Part shown: positions 35,946 through 44,674 of the stretch, piece by piece
Numbering within the stretch: the first letter of the stretch is position 1
Layout: each line of letters begins with the position of its first letter
Origin: Selenomonas sp. GACV-9
Lineage (GTDB): Bacteria > Bacillota > Negativicutes > Selenomonadales > Selenomonadaceae
DNA: 64,000 nucleotides
Reading direction: 5' to 3'
Assembly (NCBI GenBank): GCA_900116485.1
Contig: FPAX01000005.1
Location: 78,688 to 142,687 of the forward strand
Notes under the pieces: model-generated
The model's input: the letters and a program-made list of their open reading frames with translations, nothing else
Database searches by the model: none
Told to the model about the DNA's origin: nothing
Position numbers and translations under genes: made by a program

Positions 35946-35972
35946 AAAAGCCTTCCTTACGGAAGACTTTTC
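35946..35972 (-). terminator. Intrinsic terminator of the flagellin gene
   Basis: On the minus strand AAGAAAAG, a mismatch, CTTCC and the complementary GGAAG, CTTTTCTT form a stem with a four-base loop ending in T-rich sequence, 15 bases after the flagellin stop. Its core CCTTCC/GGAAG is shared with four other terminators here. Confidence 0.75.
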
Positions 35973-35986
35973 TTGATTGGCTTATT

Positions 35987-37831
35987 TTATTGCAACAAGC
36001 TCAATACATTCGAGCTGCTCTGGTTAGCCTGCGCCAGCATAGCCTGCGCGGCCTGCATAAGGATATTGTTCTTGGTGTATTCAGTCATTTCCTTCGCCAT
36101 ATTCGCATCACGCAATGTTGACTCCGATGCCTGGACATTCTCACTTGACGTTACCAGATTGGCAGAAGTCATCTCCAACCGCGCCTCGATTGAGCCAATA
36201 TCGGTCTGCTGATTGAGCGCTTTCTGGATTGCATTATCAAGCACATTGACAGCTGCATTGGCCTGTGCTTGCGTACCTACTCCCAAAGTAGTACCCATAG
36301 AACTCTTCAACCCCAATGCCTCAGAACGCATATCGGTAAGACCGATACGGATACTCTGATTTGCTTTAGCTCCTACTTGGAGATTGAGGGCATGGTCCTC
36401 AGATTTATTGACTGCCCTGACCGATTCGCTAAAGTTATCAAGCACAGCATTGACATCTTTCTTGATCTGCCCATTGGAGTCCTTGACACTGAATGTAATG
36501 CCCGATAACTGATACTGTACACCGGCTGCACCAGAAGTAATCGTAATCGCATTTTCCCGGTTTGCCGTATAAACAGTATTTCCTGAAGCAGCAACACCAA
36601 CCGCATCCCCAGCATCAACGGAAAGCTTATACGGAAGGAACGTCCCCACGGAAGCACCTAGCGTAGAAGCCGCATTACTAATCGCAACATTGAATGTCGA
36701 CAATGCTGAAGCATAAGCAGAATCTCTTACGGCGGTTGCCGAAACAATTGTCGATGCTTGAACCGTAGATGCTGAATTAACAACTGAAGCATAATAAGTG
36801 GATGTAGAATTATAAATTGTTGAAGCACTACTATAATTAGACAAAGCTGTTGACGGTCCATTAAGGCTATGCATGATATCGTCTACTGAACCATACCCTT
36901 GAGTCCACGCCGCACCATTCGCATATTCAGTAGATGCATACAAATACCATGAATTATATGTAGAATAATTAGTCGACATCACGTTACTAGCACTATTAAT
37001 TGCAGAAACTGCATTCGTAGTAATATTATTATAATTTACAGATGCCGTATGAATCGTTTCATTATATGTTGAACTTGCTGCGCTATAGGAACTAGAGTAT
37101 GTTGAACTTGCCTCCGCTCTCGATGAATTATACTGAGCATACGCAGCCCGAATCATTGGATTATTCCTGACATAGGGCCCACTAGCATCTACCAAGGCAC
37201 TGTCAATCGTCGTAGTTTCATCAATATCAACATCAAAACTATACGTCTCACCTTGAATCACATACGAGATTGTAAGGGTATCTGTGGTCAGGATATTCAA
37301 CCCCTCACCATTGCGATTCTGCAAATCAATGATTCTAGTCGAACCAGTCGTTTCTCGATTAAGACTCTGATTCGTCATTGACGTCTTGGTCGCATCGCCT
37401 TTCGCCATCTTGGACCCATCGACTAACGTCTTGCCATTATAAGTAACATTTGCATTATCGTCAATCTGATCGATAGACTGGTCGAGTTCTTTCTGGATGA
37501 TTGCCCGGTCAGCGTCCGTATTGCTATCGTTGGCCGCATTGATTGCTTTTTCCTTCATCGTGCGCAGGATATCGACTGTCGAGCTTACCGCGCCCTCAGC
37601 TACCTTCATCAGGCTCACGCCATTCTGCGTATTGGCATCTGCCTGATCGAGCGAACGCACCATGACGCGCATGCGCTCAGAAATGGCATAGCCCGAGGCA
37701 TCATCGGCAGCCGAGTTGATTTTCATGCCGCTTGATACCTTCTGTAAACTTTTTGCCAATGCCGATGAATTCTTGTTCAGTGTCCCTAAGGTTTTCACCG
37801 CCGACATGTTATTCTTAACCACCATTGCCAT
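35987..37831 (-). CDS. Flagellin with large Ser/Thr/Tyr-rich central insert
   Basis: A filament protein of about 614 aa. The N-terminal D0/D1 region (MAMVVKNNMSAVKTLGTL...SSGMKINSAADDASGYAISERM) and C-terminal D1/D0 region (IEARLEMTSANLVTSSENVQASESTLRDANMAKEM...QANQSSSNVLSLLQ) are standard. Between them, roughly residues 229-397 form an unusual insert dominated by Ser, Thr, Tyr, Asn and Ala (motifs such as SSTYSSSYSAASSTYN and STSTYYASVVNSAST), encoded by AT-rich DNA (36641-37147). Such a region would be exposed on the filament and is a candidate for O-glycosylation. The start at 37831 is preferred over a GTG at 37840 that sits too close to GGGAGG. Two GT8 genes follow downstream of its terminator. 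Confidence 0.95.
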   Translation of the reverse strand: MAMVVKNNMSAVKTLGTLNKNSSALAKSLQKVSSGMKINSAADDASGYAISERMRVMVRSLDQADANTQNGVSLMKVAEGAVSSTVDILRTMKEKAINAANDSNTDADRAIIQKELDQSIDQIDDNANVTYNGKTLVDGSKMAKGDATKTSMTNQSLNRETTGSTRIIDLQNRNGEGLNILTTDTLTISYVIQGETYSFDVDIDETTTIDSALVDASGPYVRNNPMIRAAYAQYNSSRAEASSTYSSSYSAASSTYNETIHTASVNYNNITTNAVSAINSASNVMSTNYSTYNSWYLYASTEYANGAAWTQGYGSVDDIMHSLNGPSTALSNYSSASTIYNSTSTYYASVVNSASTVQASTIVSATAVRDSAYASALSTFNVAISNAASTLGASVGTFLPYKLSVDAGDAVGVAASGNTVYTANRENAITITSGAAGVQYQLSGITFSVKDSNGQIKKDVNAVLDNFSESVRAVNKSEDHALNLQVGAKANQSIRIGLTDMRSEALGLKSSMGTTLGVGTQAQANAAVNVLDNAIQKALNQQTDIGSIEARLEMTSANLVTSSENVQASESTLRDANMAKEMTEYTKNNILMQAAQAMLAQANQSSSNVLSLLQ

Positions 37832-37966
37832 TATCGACACATCCTCCCTGATGAGCAGTCTGCAGACTACCTAGTCACATCCTCATGATAGCCCCGTCCT
37901 TACCGTCCCTGTGGGTTCCCGAGGCCCATATAGCCCTACCTCAAAGGGCGGTGGAAGCCGCCGCCC
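37832..37966 (-). promoter_or_regulatory. Flagellin leader with two CsrA-like sites and hairpins
   Basis: The leader contains GAGGATGTG twice on the minus strand: at 37838-37846, overlapping the ribosome site, and at 37876-37884. Both match the CsrA core ARGGAUG. Between them lies the 12-bp palindrome AGTCTGCAGACT (37857-37868). Upstream is a stem GGGCGGCGG/CCACCGCCC (37946-37966). The arrangement resembles the CsrA-controlled hag leader of Bacillus. Confidence 0.5.
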
Positions 37967-37992
37967 TCTACTGACAGATATTTCTAATCTAT

Positions 37993-38020
37993 ATATCGAT
38001 AGAATTGCCGCTGAACTTAA
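37993..38020 (-). promoter_or_regulatory. Possible sigma-28 promoter of flagellin
   Basis: On the minus strand TTAAGTTC (38013-38020), 12 bases, ATCGATAT (37993-38000) resemble the motility promoter TAAAGTTT-N11-GCCGATAA at 6/8 and 5/8 positions. Confidence 0.4.
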
Positions 38021-38101
38021 TAGCCTACGTAAACTTTCCTAGCTTTATTTTACTATAAAACACGACATAAGGAAAGGCACTACGAAAACAATACGACAAA
38101 A

Positions 38102-38122
38102 GCCTTCCCTTTGCGGGAAGGC
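38102..38122 (-). terminator. Intrinsic terminator of nhaC
   Basis: GCCTTCCC pairs with GGGAAGGC around a five-base loop and is followed by TTTTGTCG on the minus strand; 38 bases after the antiporter stop. Confidence 0.8.
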
Positions 38123-38159
38123 TTTGCAGTCTCCTCCGCTCCTAACGGAGAAGATTGTA

Positions 38160-39671
38160 TTATTCTTTTTCGAGCGATGGCACCTTCGCCACGATGACGG
38201 CCATTGCGGCGGCCAGGCAGGCAAGGGATGCGCCGAGGCCGATCCAGCCATTTGCGGTGATGCCGCCGACGGCGTAGCCAATCAGACAGCAGGCACCAAC
38301 GGTCAGCACGTAAGGCAGCTGCGTATCGACGTGGTCGATATGATGACACTGCGCACCGGCCGAAGCCAGGATCGTGGTATCGGAAATCGGCGAAGCATGG
38401 TCGCCGCCCACAGCGCCGGACAGGACAGCAGCCACGCAGACCACGAGCATGTTCGGGTCAGTACCGACTACTGCCACAGCAATCGGAATCAGGATGCCGA
38501 AGGTTCCCCAGGACGTGCCCGTCGCAAAGGCCAGGCCCATAGCCACAAGGAAGAAGATTGGCGGCAGGAACATGATCAGCGATGCGTTGGCGCTGACGAT
38601 GCCGCCAACGAAACCGCCGAGGTTCAGATATTTATCACTGCAGATGCCCGACAGCGTCCAGGCAAGGCAGAGGATAAAGATTGCCGGCGTCATAGCCTTA
38701 AAGCCCCAGCCGAAACTGTCGCAGAAGGCATTGAACGAAATGACTTTGCGGGGCAGATAGAGGAAGCCCGTAAAGATAAAGGCAATGAAAGAACCCAGAA
38801 CCAAGGACTTCGAAGAATCGCAGTTAGCAAAGGCATCGGCAATGCTCTTGCCCTCATGGATGCCGCCCGTGTAAAGCATGCCATAGACGCAGGCCGCAAT
38901 CAGGACGAACAGCGGCAGCAGCAGGTCGATAATCTTGCCGTTGCCTTCCTCTTCATGCTTGATACCCGTGGTGTCCTGATATTCCTTCGGAATCACGAAG
39001 TTCTCATTGCTCTCACGGACGCTCTTGGCCATCGTGCCATAGTCACGGCCCGTCCAGATGATGAAGACCATGAACAGCAGCGTCAGCCAGGCGTAGAGGT
39101 TGAACGGGATTGTCTGCAGGAACAGCGAGAAACCATCAATGTTGCTGCCCTCCGGCAAAGAGGAGCCGACAGCTGCGGCCCAGCTCGATACCGGAGCGAT
39201 GATGCAGATTGGCGCTGCCGTCGCATCGATGATATACGCAAGTTTCGTGCGCGCAATCTTGAACTTATCCGTCACCGGACGCATGACCGTACCAACGGTC
39301 AGGCAGTTGAAATAATCGTCGATGAAAATCACGAGACCCAGGAGTGCCGTGACCAGCGAGGCACTGCGCTTACCGCGGATTGAGCGGGCAGCCCACTCGC
39401 CATAGGCACGGGTCGCGCCGCTGCGGGTGATGGCCGCGACGAGGATGCCGAGGATGACAAGGAACACGAGGATGTTGACATTGCTGCCGACCTTGTCAGC
39501 CATGACGGCAAACATCGTCAGTATCGACTCGAGGATATTGCCCCCAGTAAAGAACATCGCACCCGAAAAGATGCCGATAATCAGGGACATGTATACTTCT
39601 TTTGTCCAGAGTGCCAGCGCGATCGTAATCAGCGGCGGCAGCACGGACCAGGCGGATTCTGCCATGGACAT
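38160..39671 (-). CDS. nhaC: NhaC-family Na+/H+ antiporter
   Basis: A 503-aa membrane protein with about eleven to twelve helices. Family features include FIDDYFNCLTVGTVMRPVTDK, DATAAPICIIAPVSSWAAAVG and GTSWGTFGILIPIAVAVVG, followed by GAVGGDHASPISDTTILASAGA, all characteristic of the NhaC/MleN group that exchanges sodium for protons, in some members coupled to organic acids. The start may be the ATG at 39671 or one two codons later; AGTAGG is the ribosome site. It stands alone between a promoter with a downstream palindrome and a terminator. Confidence 0.92.
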   Translation of the reverse strand: MSMAESAWSVLPPLITIALALWTKEVYMSLIIGIFSGAMFFTGGNILESILTMFAVMADKVGSNVNILVFLVILGILVAAITRSGATRAYGEWAARSIRGKRSASLVTALLGLVIFIDDYFNCLTVGTVMRPVTDKFKIARTKLAYIIDATAAPICIIAPVSSWAAAVGSSLPEGSNIDGFSLFLQTIPFNLYAWLTLLFMVFIIWTGRDYGTMAKSVRESNENFVIPKEYQDTTGIKHEEEGNGKIIDLLLPLFVLIAACVYGMLYTGGIHEGKSIADAFANCDSSKSLVLGSFIAFIFTGFLYLPRKVISFNAFCDSFGWGFKAMTPAIFILCLAWTLSGICSDKYLNLGGFVGGIVSANASLIMFLPPIFFLVAMGLAFATGTSWGTFGILIPIAVAVVGTDPNMLVVCVAAVLSGAVGGDHASPISDTTILASAGAQCHHIDHVDTQLPYVLTVGACCLIGYAVGGITANGWIGLGASLACLAAAMAVIVAKVPSLEKE

Positions 39672-39690
39672 AACCTACTTTCTGTCATAC

Positions 39691-39770
39691 TTGTACATTT
39701 ACAACGTTACATTTTTCTGTCCGTTATTCTTCACGTGTACTATTGTATAACATTTTTTGCATAGTAGCAA
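39691..39770 (-). promoter_or_regulatory. nhaC promoter and leader palindrome
   Basis: On the minus strand TTGCTA (39765-39770), 17 bases, TACAAT (39742-39747). Downstream, within the leader, is the perfect palindrome TTGTA-N4-TACAA (39691-39704), a position suited to a repressor. Confidence 0.5.
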
Positions 39771-39777
39771 TACGAAA

Positions 39778-40650
39778 TTAAGCATTTTTTGCAATCTTAG
39801 TAAATTCATCAGCCAAATGTGCAAACTCATCGAGGGAGAGGGTCTCCCCGCGGCGCGTCGGGTCGATGCCAGCTTTCTCCATAGCATCGCGGACCTGCTC
39901 CTTCGGGAAGCCGCCACCACAGAGCGCATTGGCCAAGGTCTTGCGGCGCTGGCCGAAGGCAGCCTTGACGACGCGGAAGAACATCTTCTCCTCGAGCACG
40001 TCGACAGCTGGCGTCTCACGCACCTTGCAGGCGATGACGACGCTGTCGACTTCCGGTGCCGGAATGAACGAGCGTGGCGGCACGTTGAGCACGATTTCGG
40101 GCTCAGTGTAGTACTGGACAGCTACCGACAAAGCGCCGTATGTCTTGGAGCCCGGGCCTGCGACCATACGCTCAGCCACTTCCTTCTGCACCATGGTGAC
40201 CATGCGCGTAATCGGCAGGTGACGCTCGAGCAGGGCCATGAGGATTGGCGTCGTGATATAGTAAGGCAGGTTAGCTGCTACCTTGAAGGGCCCCTCTCCC
40301 ATGATTTCCGGAATGTTTACCTTGAGGATATCCCCCGGTACGATCGTGACATTATCATAGGCCTTGAGGGTCTCCGCCAGCACTGCTGGCAGTTTCTTGT
40401 CGAGCTCAACAGCCGTTACCTCAGCGCCAGCCTCGGCAAGGCCCTGGGTCAGGGTGCCGATACCCGGGCCAATCTCCAGCACTCGTTCTCCCGGCTGGAT
40501 CTCTGCCGCATCGACGATGCCCTGCACGATGCCCGCATCAATCAGGAAGTTCTGGCCGAGTTTCTTGCTCATGCGCAGGCCGAAGGCCTTGAGGATATGG
40601 GTCGTGACCTCACGGCTGGCAATCTTCGGCTGGATGATTTCTTCGCTCAT
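39778..40650 (-). CDS. rsmA: 16S rRNA dimethyladenosine transferase RsmA
   Basis: A 290-aa methyltransferase that dimethylates two adjacent adenosines near the 3' end of 16S rRNA. The N terminus has KKLGQNFLID, the SAM site VLEIGPGIGTLTQGLAE, and the catalytic NLPYYITTPI. Length is normal. Its start overlaps the rnmV stop as ATGA, the conserved rnmV-rsmA order of Firmicutes. It is the last gene of the operon that starts near 44878; I see no strong terminator in the 106-base gap after it. Confidence 0.97.
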   Translation of the reverse strand: MSEEIIQPKIASREVTTHILKAFGLRMSKKLGQNFLIDAGIVQGIVDAAEIQPGERVLEIGPGIGTLTQGLAEAGAEVTAVELDKKLPAVLAETLKAYDNVTIVPGDILKVNIPEIMGEGPFKVAANLPYYITTPILMALLERHLPITRMVTMVQKEVAERMVAGPGSKTYGALSVAVQYYTEPEIVLNVPPRSFIPAPEVDSVVIACKVRETPAVDVLEEKMFFRVVKAAFGQRRKTLANALCGGGFPKEQVRDAMEKAGIDPTRRGETLSLDEFAHLADEFTKIAKNA

Positions 40651-41195
40651 TTCATTTCCTCCTTGTCAAGCTGCGCCACCGCGTCAGCAAATTCTTTCCG
40701 CGTCACCCCATAGTGATTGAGGCGTTTCAAAAACGTCTTGGCATTGGCAAAGCCGAGGCCAAGGATGGCCCCAAGCCGTGCGCGGCGGGTGCTCGCATCA
40801 GCGGCGCCCGACAGATTGTTGACGATGAGATCAGCGCCGCTGAATTCATTCGTCGGCTCCCAATCCAGCGTGCGCACCTTCTCCAGCGCCTTGCGGATGG
40901 CATCAGGCTTAGCCTGTTCAATGCCGATATCGTCGTTGTCCGTGGCGTCCTCCACCGGCACGAAGGCGTGCTTGGCATCCGGAAAGCGCCGCGACAGATA
41001 GGTACGGATGCGCTCGCCAGCCGAATCTGGATCCGTCATGATGATGATGCCGCGTTTCTTATAGGCCTGCTCGATATTCTTGAGGGCCTGGGGCTTGAGG
41101 TTGAATCCCTCAGTGATGATGCAGTCAGCCTCGACAGCCTTGTCAATGGCCACCACATCCATCTTGCCTTCGACGACCAATACTTCTTTTATCAT
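40647..41195 (-). CDS. rnmV: Ribonuclease M5 (5S rRNA maturation)
   Basis: A 182-aa Toprim nuclease that trims the 5S rRNA precursor. The Toprim glutamate is in VLVVEGKMDVVAI and the DxD in IIMTDPDSAGERIR, and the C-terminal domain includes GFANAKTFLKRLNHYGVTRKEF. It overlaps rsmA by four bases and follows tmk by 29. Confidence 0.95.
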   Translation of the reverse strand: MIKEVLVVEGKMDVVAIDKAVEADCIITEGFNLKPQALKNIEQAYKKRGIIIMTDPDSAGERIRTYLSRRFPDAKHAFVPVEDATDNDDIGIEQAKPDAIRKALEKVRTLDWEPTNEFSGADLIVNNLSGAADASTRRARLGAILGLGFANAKTFLKRLNHYGVTRKEFADAVAQLDKEEMK

Positions 41196-41224
41196 AAATA
41201 CTCCTTACAACTTCCAATCTCCAC

Positions 41225-41896
41225 TCAGAGTATGGCCTTGACAGCCGCATATACCTCGTCATGAATCGACTCTATGCTGCGCGGCTCCCCGCCTTCACTG
41301 CAGGTGACTTCTGCCCAGTCATATTTGGCTGCCAGCTCCAGATAGGCCGCATGACAGCGATGCAGATAGTCCGTGTCCTTTTCGTGAATGTCCTTCTCCG
41401 TCCCCGTTTCCTTGGCCCGGGCCGCAATGAGCTTGTCGGCAACCTCAGGCGCCATATCGAGGAACACGACTTTGTCTGGTACGGGCAAGCCGATCTTCAC
41501 GAACTCAAAATCCCAGAGCCAGTCGAGGAACGCCTCACGCTCCTTGGCATCGGTGAGTTTCACGGCCTGATGAACCATGTTGCTGGTCGTGTAGCGGTCG
41601 GCCAGGATGATATCGCCGTTATCGTAGAATTCCTTCCACTTCATGCGGAAGGACGCATAGCGGTCGACAGCAAAAAACGTCGAGGCCGCAAAGGCGTTGA
41701 CATCCTCGGCATGGCCACCGAAGTCGCCGCGCAGATACATGCGCACCAGCATCGACGAATCGGCCGCATAGTCGGGGAACTCGATGCGGTGCACGCGGTA
41801 ACCGTCGCGGACCAGATGGTCATAAAGCGCCTTGGTCTGGGTGGCCTTGCCTGAGCCATCGCCAGCTTCTATAATAATGAGTTTTCCTTTGCTCAC
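41225..41896 (-). CDS. tmk: Thymidylate kinase-like dNMP kinase
   Basis: A 223-aa P-loop kinase phosphorylating dTMP. The P-loop reads GDGSGKATQ, with Ala where Thr/Ser is usual, a version seen in a subgroup of clostridial-type thymidylate kinases. The DRY-type motif is ADRYTTSNMVHQ, and a large lid region rich in Lys/Glu/Asp (RAKETGTEKDIHEKDTD) follows. The start is a GTG overlapping the decarboxylase stop by four bases (GTGA). It belongs to the tightly packed operon with the decarboxylase and rnmV. Because of the divergent P-loop, another deoxynucleotide substrate cannot be excluded. Confidence 0.88.
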   Translation of the reverse strand: MSKGKLIIIEAGDGSGKATQTKALYDHLVRDGYRVHRIEFPDYAADSSMLVRMYLRGDFGGHAEDVNAFAASTFFAVDRYASFRMKWKEFYDNGDIILADRYTTSNMVHQAVKLTDAKEREAFLDWLWDFEFVKIGLPVPDKVVFLDMAPEVADKLIAARAKETGTEKDIHEKDTDYLHRCHAAYLELAAKYDWAEVTCSEGGEPRSIESIHDEVYAAVKAIL

Positions 41897-43368
41897 GATT
41901 CTTTCACTACCTTCAATGTCTTTAGATTGGTATCCTGGGGGCCTACCACTTTGAGTCCCAGCTTTTGCATGGCGCGGATATAGTCAAGACTTGACTGGTC
42001 AATTCTATCCCCCGGCGCCAGGATCGGAATCCCCGGCGGGTAGAACATCAGCTGCTCGGCTGCGATGCGGCCGGCAGCTTCTGCAAAGGGCACCTGCTCA
42101 TAGTCAGCAAAGAACGCCGCCCGCGGCGTCATGCCAAGCACAGGCACAGCTGGCATAGCTGCCGGAACCGAGAATTGCTCTTTTCCCTTATAGCGGGCTG
42201 CCAGTTCCTTAAGCGCGGACAAAAGTACCGCCGTCTCATGCTCCGTATCCGCATAGGAGATGATAAAGAGCAGATTATAGGCATCAGAAAGCTCGCACTG
42301 GATCTTATATTCATGGCGCAGGATTTCCTCAGCCTGGGGCCCGCTGATGCCAAGCTGGCGCAGGCTGACCGTAACTTTGGTAAGGTCTAGGCCAGATGCC
42401 CCCTCTGTCTGCAGGTAATCAGCGCCAAAGGACCAGAGGCCGTCAATCCTATTGATGTCCTGGCGCAGCTTTTCAGCAAGCCTTACGGCCCGGCTGACTT
42501 TTTCGGTACCCTCTTCCGCCAGCTGCAGACGCGCGATATCCAAGGACGCCAGCAACAATTGGTTGGGACTTGTCGACTGCAACAGGCTGGCGGCCTGACG
42601 GACACGTTCCTCATTGACCCGAGGCCCCTTTACCAGCAGCATCGAGGTCTGCGTCATGCTTCCCACAATCTTATGGGTGCTCTGGGCCGCCATATCGGCC
42701 CCAGCATCGATGGCCTGGAGCGGCAGAGCCTCAGAGAACTTCAGATGGGGGCCATGGGCTTCATCCACCAGAAGCAGCATGTCATGGGCATGCAGCTCGT
42801 CGGCAATGGCCTGCAAATCCACCGTTACGCCGTAATAGGTAGGGTAAACCAGGGCCAGCGCCTTGGCCTCAGGATGGGCCGCAATGGCCTTCTTGATGTC
42901 GCAGAGGCGAAGGCCCATGGCAATGCCCAGCCGCTCGTCGATTTCCGGCTGGATGAAGACAGGCTTTGCCCCCACCAGAATGATGCCGCCAATCATCGAA
43001 CGATGTGCATTGCGCGGCACCAGCACCGTATCACCGGGACGGAGCGCCGCCATCAGCATCGTATGGATGGCACCGCTGGTGCCGTTTATCATGAAATAGG
43101 CCCCCTCGGCACCATAGAGGTCTGCCGCCAGATTCTGGGCCTCGCGGATGCACATCGTCGGCTCATGGAGGTCGTCGAGCTCCTCCATCAGCGAGACTTC
43201 CTCGCGCAGGCCTTCTTCCGTTATGAGATTCTTTAGTAATGGATGCGCGCCGAGGCCCTGTTTATGCCCCGGCGTATGAAAAGCGAGAGCGCCGTCTCGC
43301 GCGTAGGCCGCCATGGCCTCCGCAATCGGCGCTCTTAGCTGATTGATTTTCGTTTGTTTTTCCATCAT
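41893..43368 (-). CDS. Orn/Lys/Arg decarboxylase-type PLP enzyme
   Basis: A 491-aa fold-type I PLP enzyme of the major decarboxylase domain type (SpeA/YaaO-like). The N terminus has LAFHTPGHKQG, the cofactor-binding INGTSGAIHTM, the aspartate in LLLVDEAHGPH and the PLP lysine in QSTHKIVGSMTQTS. The C-terminal domain (about 380-491) is present. Its gene order with tmk matches the yaaO-tmk neighbourhood of Bacillus. Lysine or arginine decarboxylation is likely but the substrate is not settled by sequence; lysine decarboxylation would feed cadaverine, a wall component in Selenomonas. It overlaps the kinase gene upstream by four bases (ATGA). Confidence 0.9.
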   Translation of the reverse strand: MMEKQTKINQLRAPIAEAMAAYARDGALAFHTPGHKQGLGAHPLLKNLITEEGLREEVSLMEELDDLHEPTMCIREAQNLAADLYGAEGAYFMINGTSGAIHTMLMAALRPGDTVLVPRNAHRSMIGGIILVGAKPVFIQPEIDERLGIAMGLRLCDIKKAIAAHPEAKALALVYPTYYGVTVDLQAIADELHAHDMLLLVDEAHGPHLKFSEALPLQAIDAGADMAAQSTHKIVGSMTQTSMLLVKGPRVNEERVRQAASLLQSTSPNQLLLASLDIARLQLAEEGTEKVSRAVRLAEKLRQDINRIDGLWSFGADYLQTEGASGLDLTKVTVSLRQLGISGPQAEEILRHEYKIQCELSDAYNLLFIISYADTEHETAVLLSALKELAARYKGKEQFSVPAAMPAVPVLGMTPRAAFFADYEQVPFAEAAGRIAAEQLMFYPPGIPILAPGDRIDQSSLDYIRAMQKLGLKVVGPQDTNLKTLKVVKES

Positions 43369-44645
43369 TTCCGTCTGCCCTTATCCGGTGTCTTGATTGC
43401 CTTGACCTTTTCCGTGCCGGGCTTAGCCAGCTTGCTCGGCACGCGCAGATGGACGCGCGTGCCCTTGCCGACAGCCGAGATGATATTGAGCTCCGCACCG
43501 ATGATCTTGGCACGTTCGCGCATTCCCATCAGACCGAACTGACCGATTGACTCAGCATCCTCGGCGAGAATCTCATCGGCGTTCTCCATATCCGGGATCT
43601 CCGGCTCAGCCTCAGCGTCGAAGCCCTCGCCCTCATCCTGGATCAATACCGATAGTGCCTGCGGCGTATAGAGCAGGCGCAGACGCGCCTTATCCGTTCC
43701 CGCATGACGCGCAACGTTGTTAAGTGCCTCCTGCACGATGCGGAAAATCGCGATTTCCACATGCTTGGGCAACTCATAAGCCGTGCCATCGATACTGAAC
43801 TCCGTCGACAGGATGCCGCGCGAAGCCAGCCGCCCCACCAGCTGATTAAGAGCCGGTGCAAGGCCCAAATCATCAAGGGCCATCGGCCGCATGTCGAAGA
43901 TGACCTGCCGTACACTGATCAAGCATTCGCGAATCTGCTCACGCAGCTCATGCAGCGTCCGCTTGGCCTCCTCGGGATCATAGTCGACCAGCTTTTCGGC
44001 CACTGAGGTCTGGAATATGAGGTTGGCCAGGTCCTGGGCCGGGCCATCATGGATCTCACGGGAGACACGATAGCGCTCCTCTTCCTGGGCCTTGATGATG
44101 CGGGCACCGACAAACTTGTCCTTCTGCACCGCCTCAATCTTCCAGACGACACCGCTGACCTGGGAGCTCAGATACGAGAGCACTGAGCCGATGGCCAGGG
44201 CCAGATGTTCAGCCTGCACGAGCATGACCTGCAGATGACGCAGGCGCATCTCAAGCCGGTCGCGCTGGCCGCGCAGGTTCTGCTCCTTCTCACGCTGGAC
44301 GCCGAGCTCCACCTGCACATTCTTGACCTGCTCGTAGCATTCACGGATCTTCTCCTCGGAGTAGTCCTGGAAGTTGCTGCTGACCTGAACCAGTTTCTGC
44401 TTCTCACGCTGCTCCTGCTTCACGAGCTCGTCAACACGGTCGATGGTCTTCTGGGCCTGCTTCTTGAGCTCCTGGAGCTGCTGCTTGCTGCTCTCCACCT
44501 CGCCCCGGGCCGTCTCATATATATCAAAGATCTGGGATTTATTATCCTCGATTGTACTTATGGTATTGGTCAGGATACTCTTAAGCGAATCCGTTTTCAA
44601 TCCGCCCGCCCCTTCCAACAAGGATTCTTTATTGAGGGCTGACAT
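43365..44645 (-). CDS. DegS-like cytoplasmic sensor histidine kinase
   Basis: A 426-aa kinase without membrane segments. A long coiled coil fills about 30-190. The HisKA_3 dimerisation domain carries the phosphorylation site in EEERYRVSREIHDGPAQDLAN, and the HATPase domain has EALNNVARHAG, DEGEGFD and FGLMGMRERA. This is the DegS layout. No response regulator gene of the DegU type is in the window, so its partner must be elsewhere or it is an orphan. It is translationally coupled to the PLP decarboxylase (ATGA overlap), linking a signalling gene to a metabolic and RNA-processing operon. Confidence 0.92.
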   Translation of the reverse strand: MSALNKESLLEGAGGLKTDSLKSILTNTISTIEDNKSQIFDIYETARGEVESSKQQLQELKKQAQKTIDRVDELVKQEQREKQKLVQVSSNFQDYSEEKIRECYEQVKNVQVELGVQREKEQNLRGQRDRLEMRLRHLQVMLVQAEHLALAIGSVLSYLSSQVSGVVWKIEAVQKDKFVGARIIKAQEEERYRVSREIHDGPAQDLANLIFQTSVAEKLVDYDPEEAKRTLHELREQIRECLISVRQVIFDMRPMALDDLGLAPALNQLVGRLASRGILSTEFSIDGTAYELPKHVEIAIFRIVQEALNNVARHAGTDKARLRLLYTPQALSVLIQDEGEGFDAEAEPEIPDMENADEILAEDAESIGQFGLMGMRERAKIIGAELNIISAVGKGTRVHLRVPSKLAKPGTEKVKAIKTPDKGRRK

Positions 44646-44674
44646 ACGAAGCCTCCATTCTCACGTCAGTCGTA

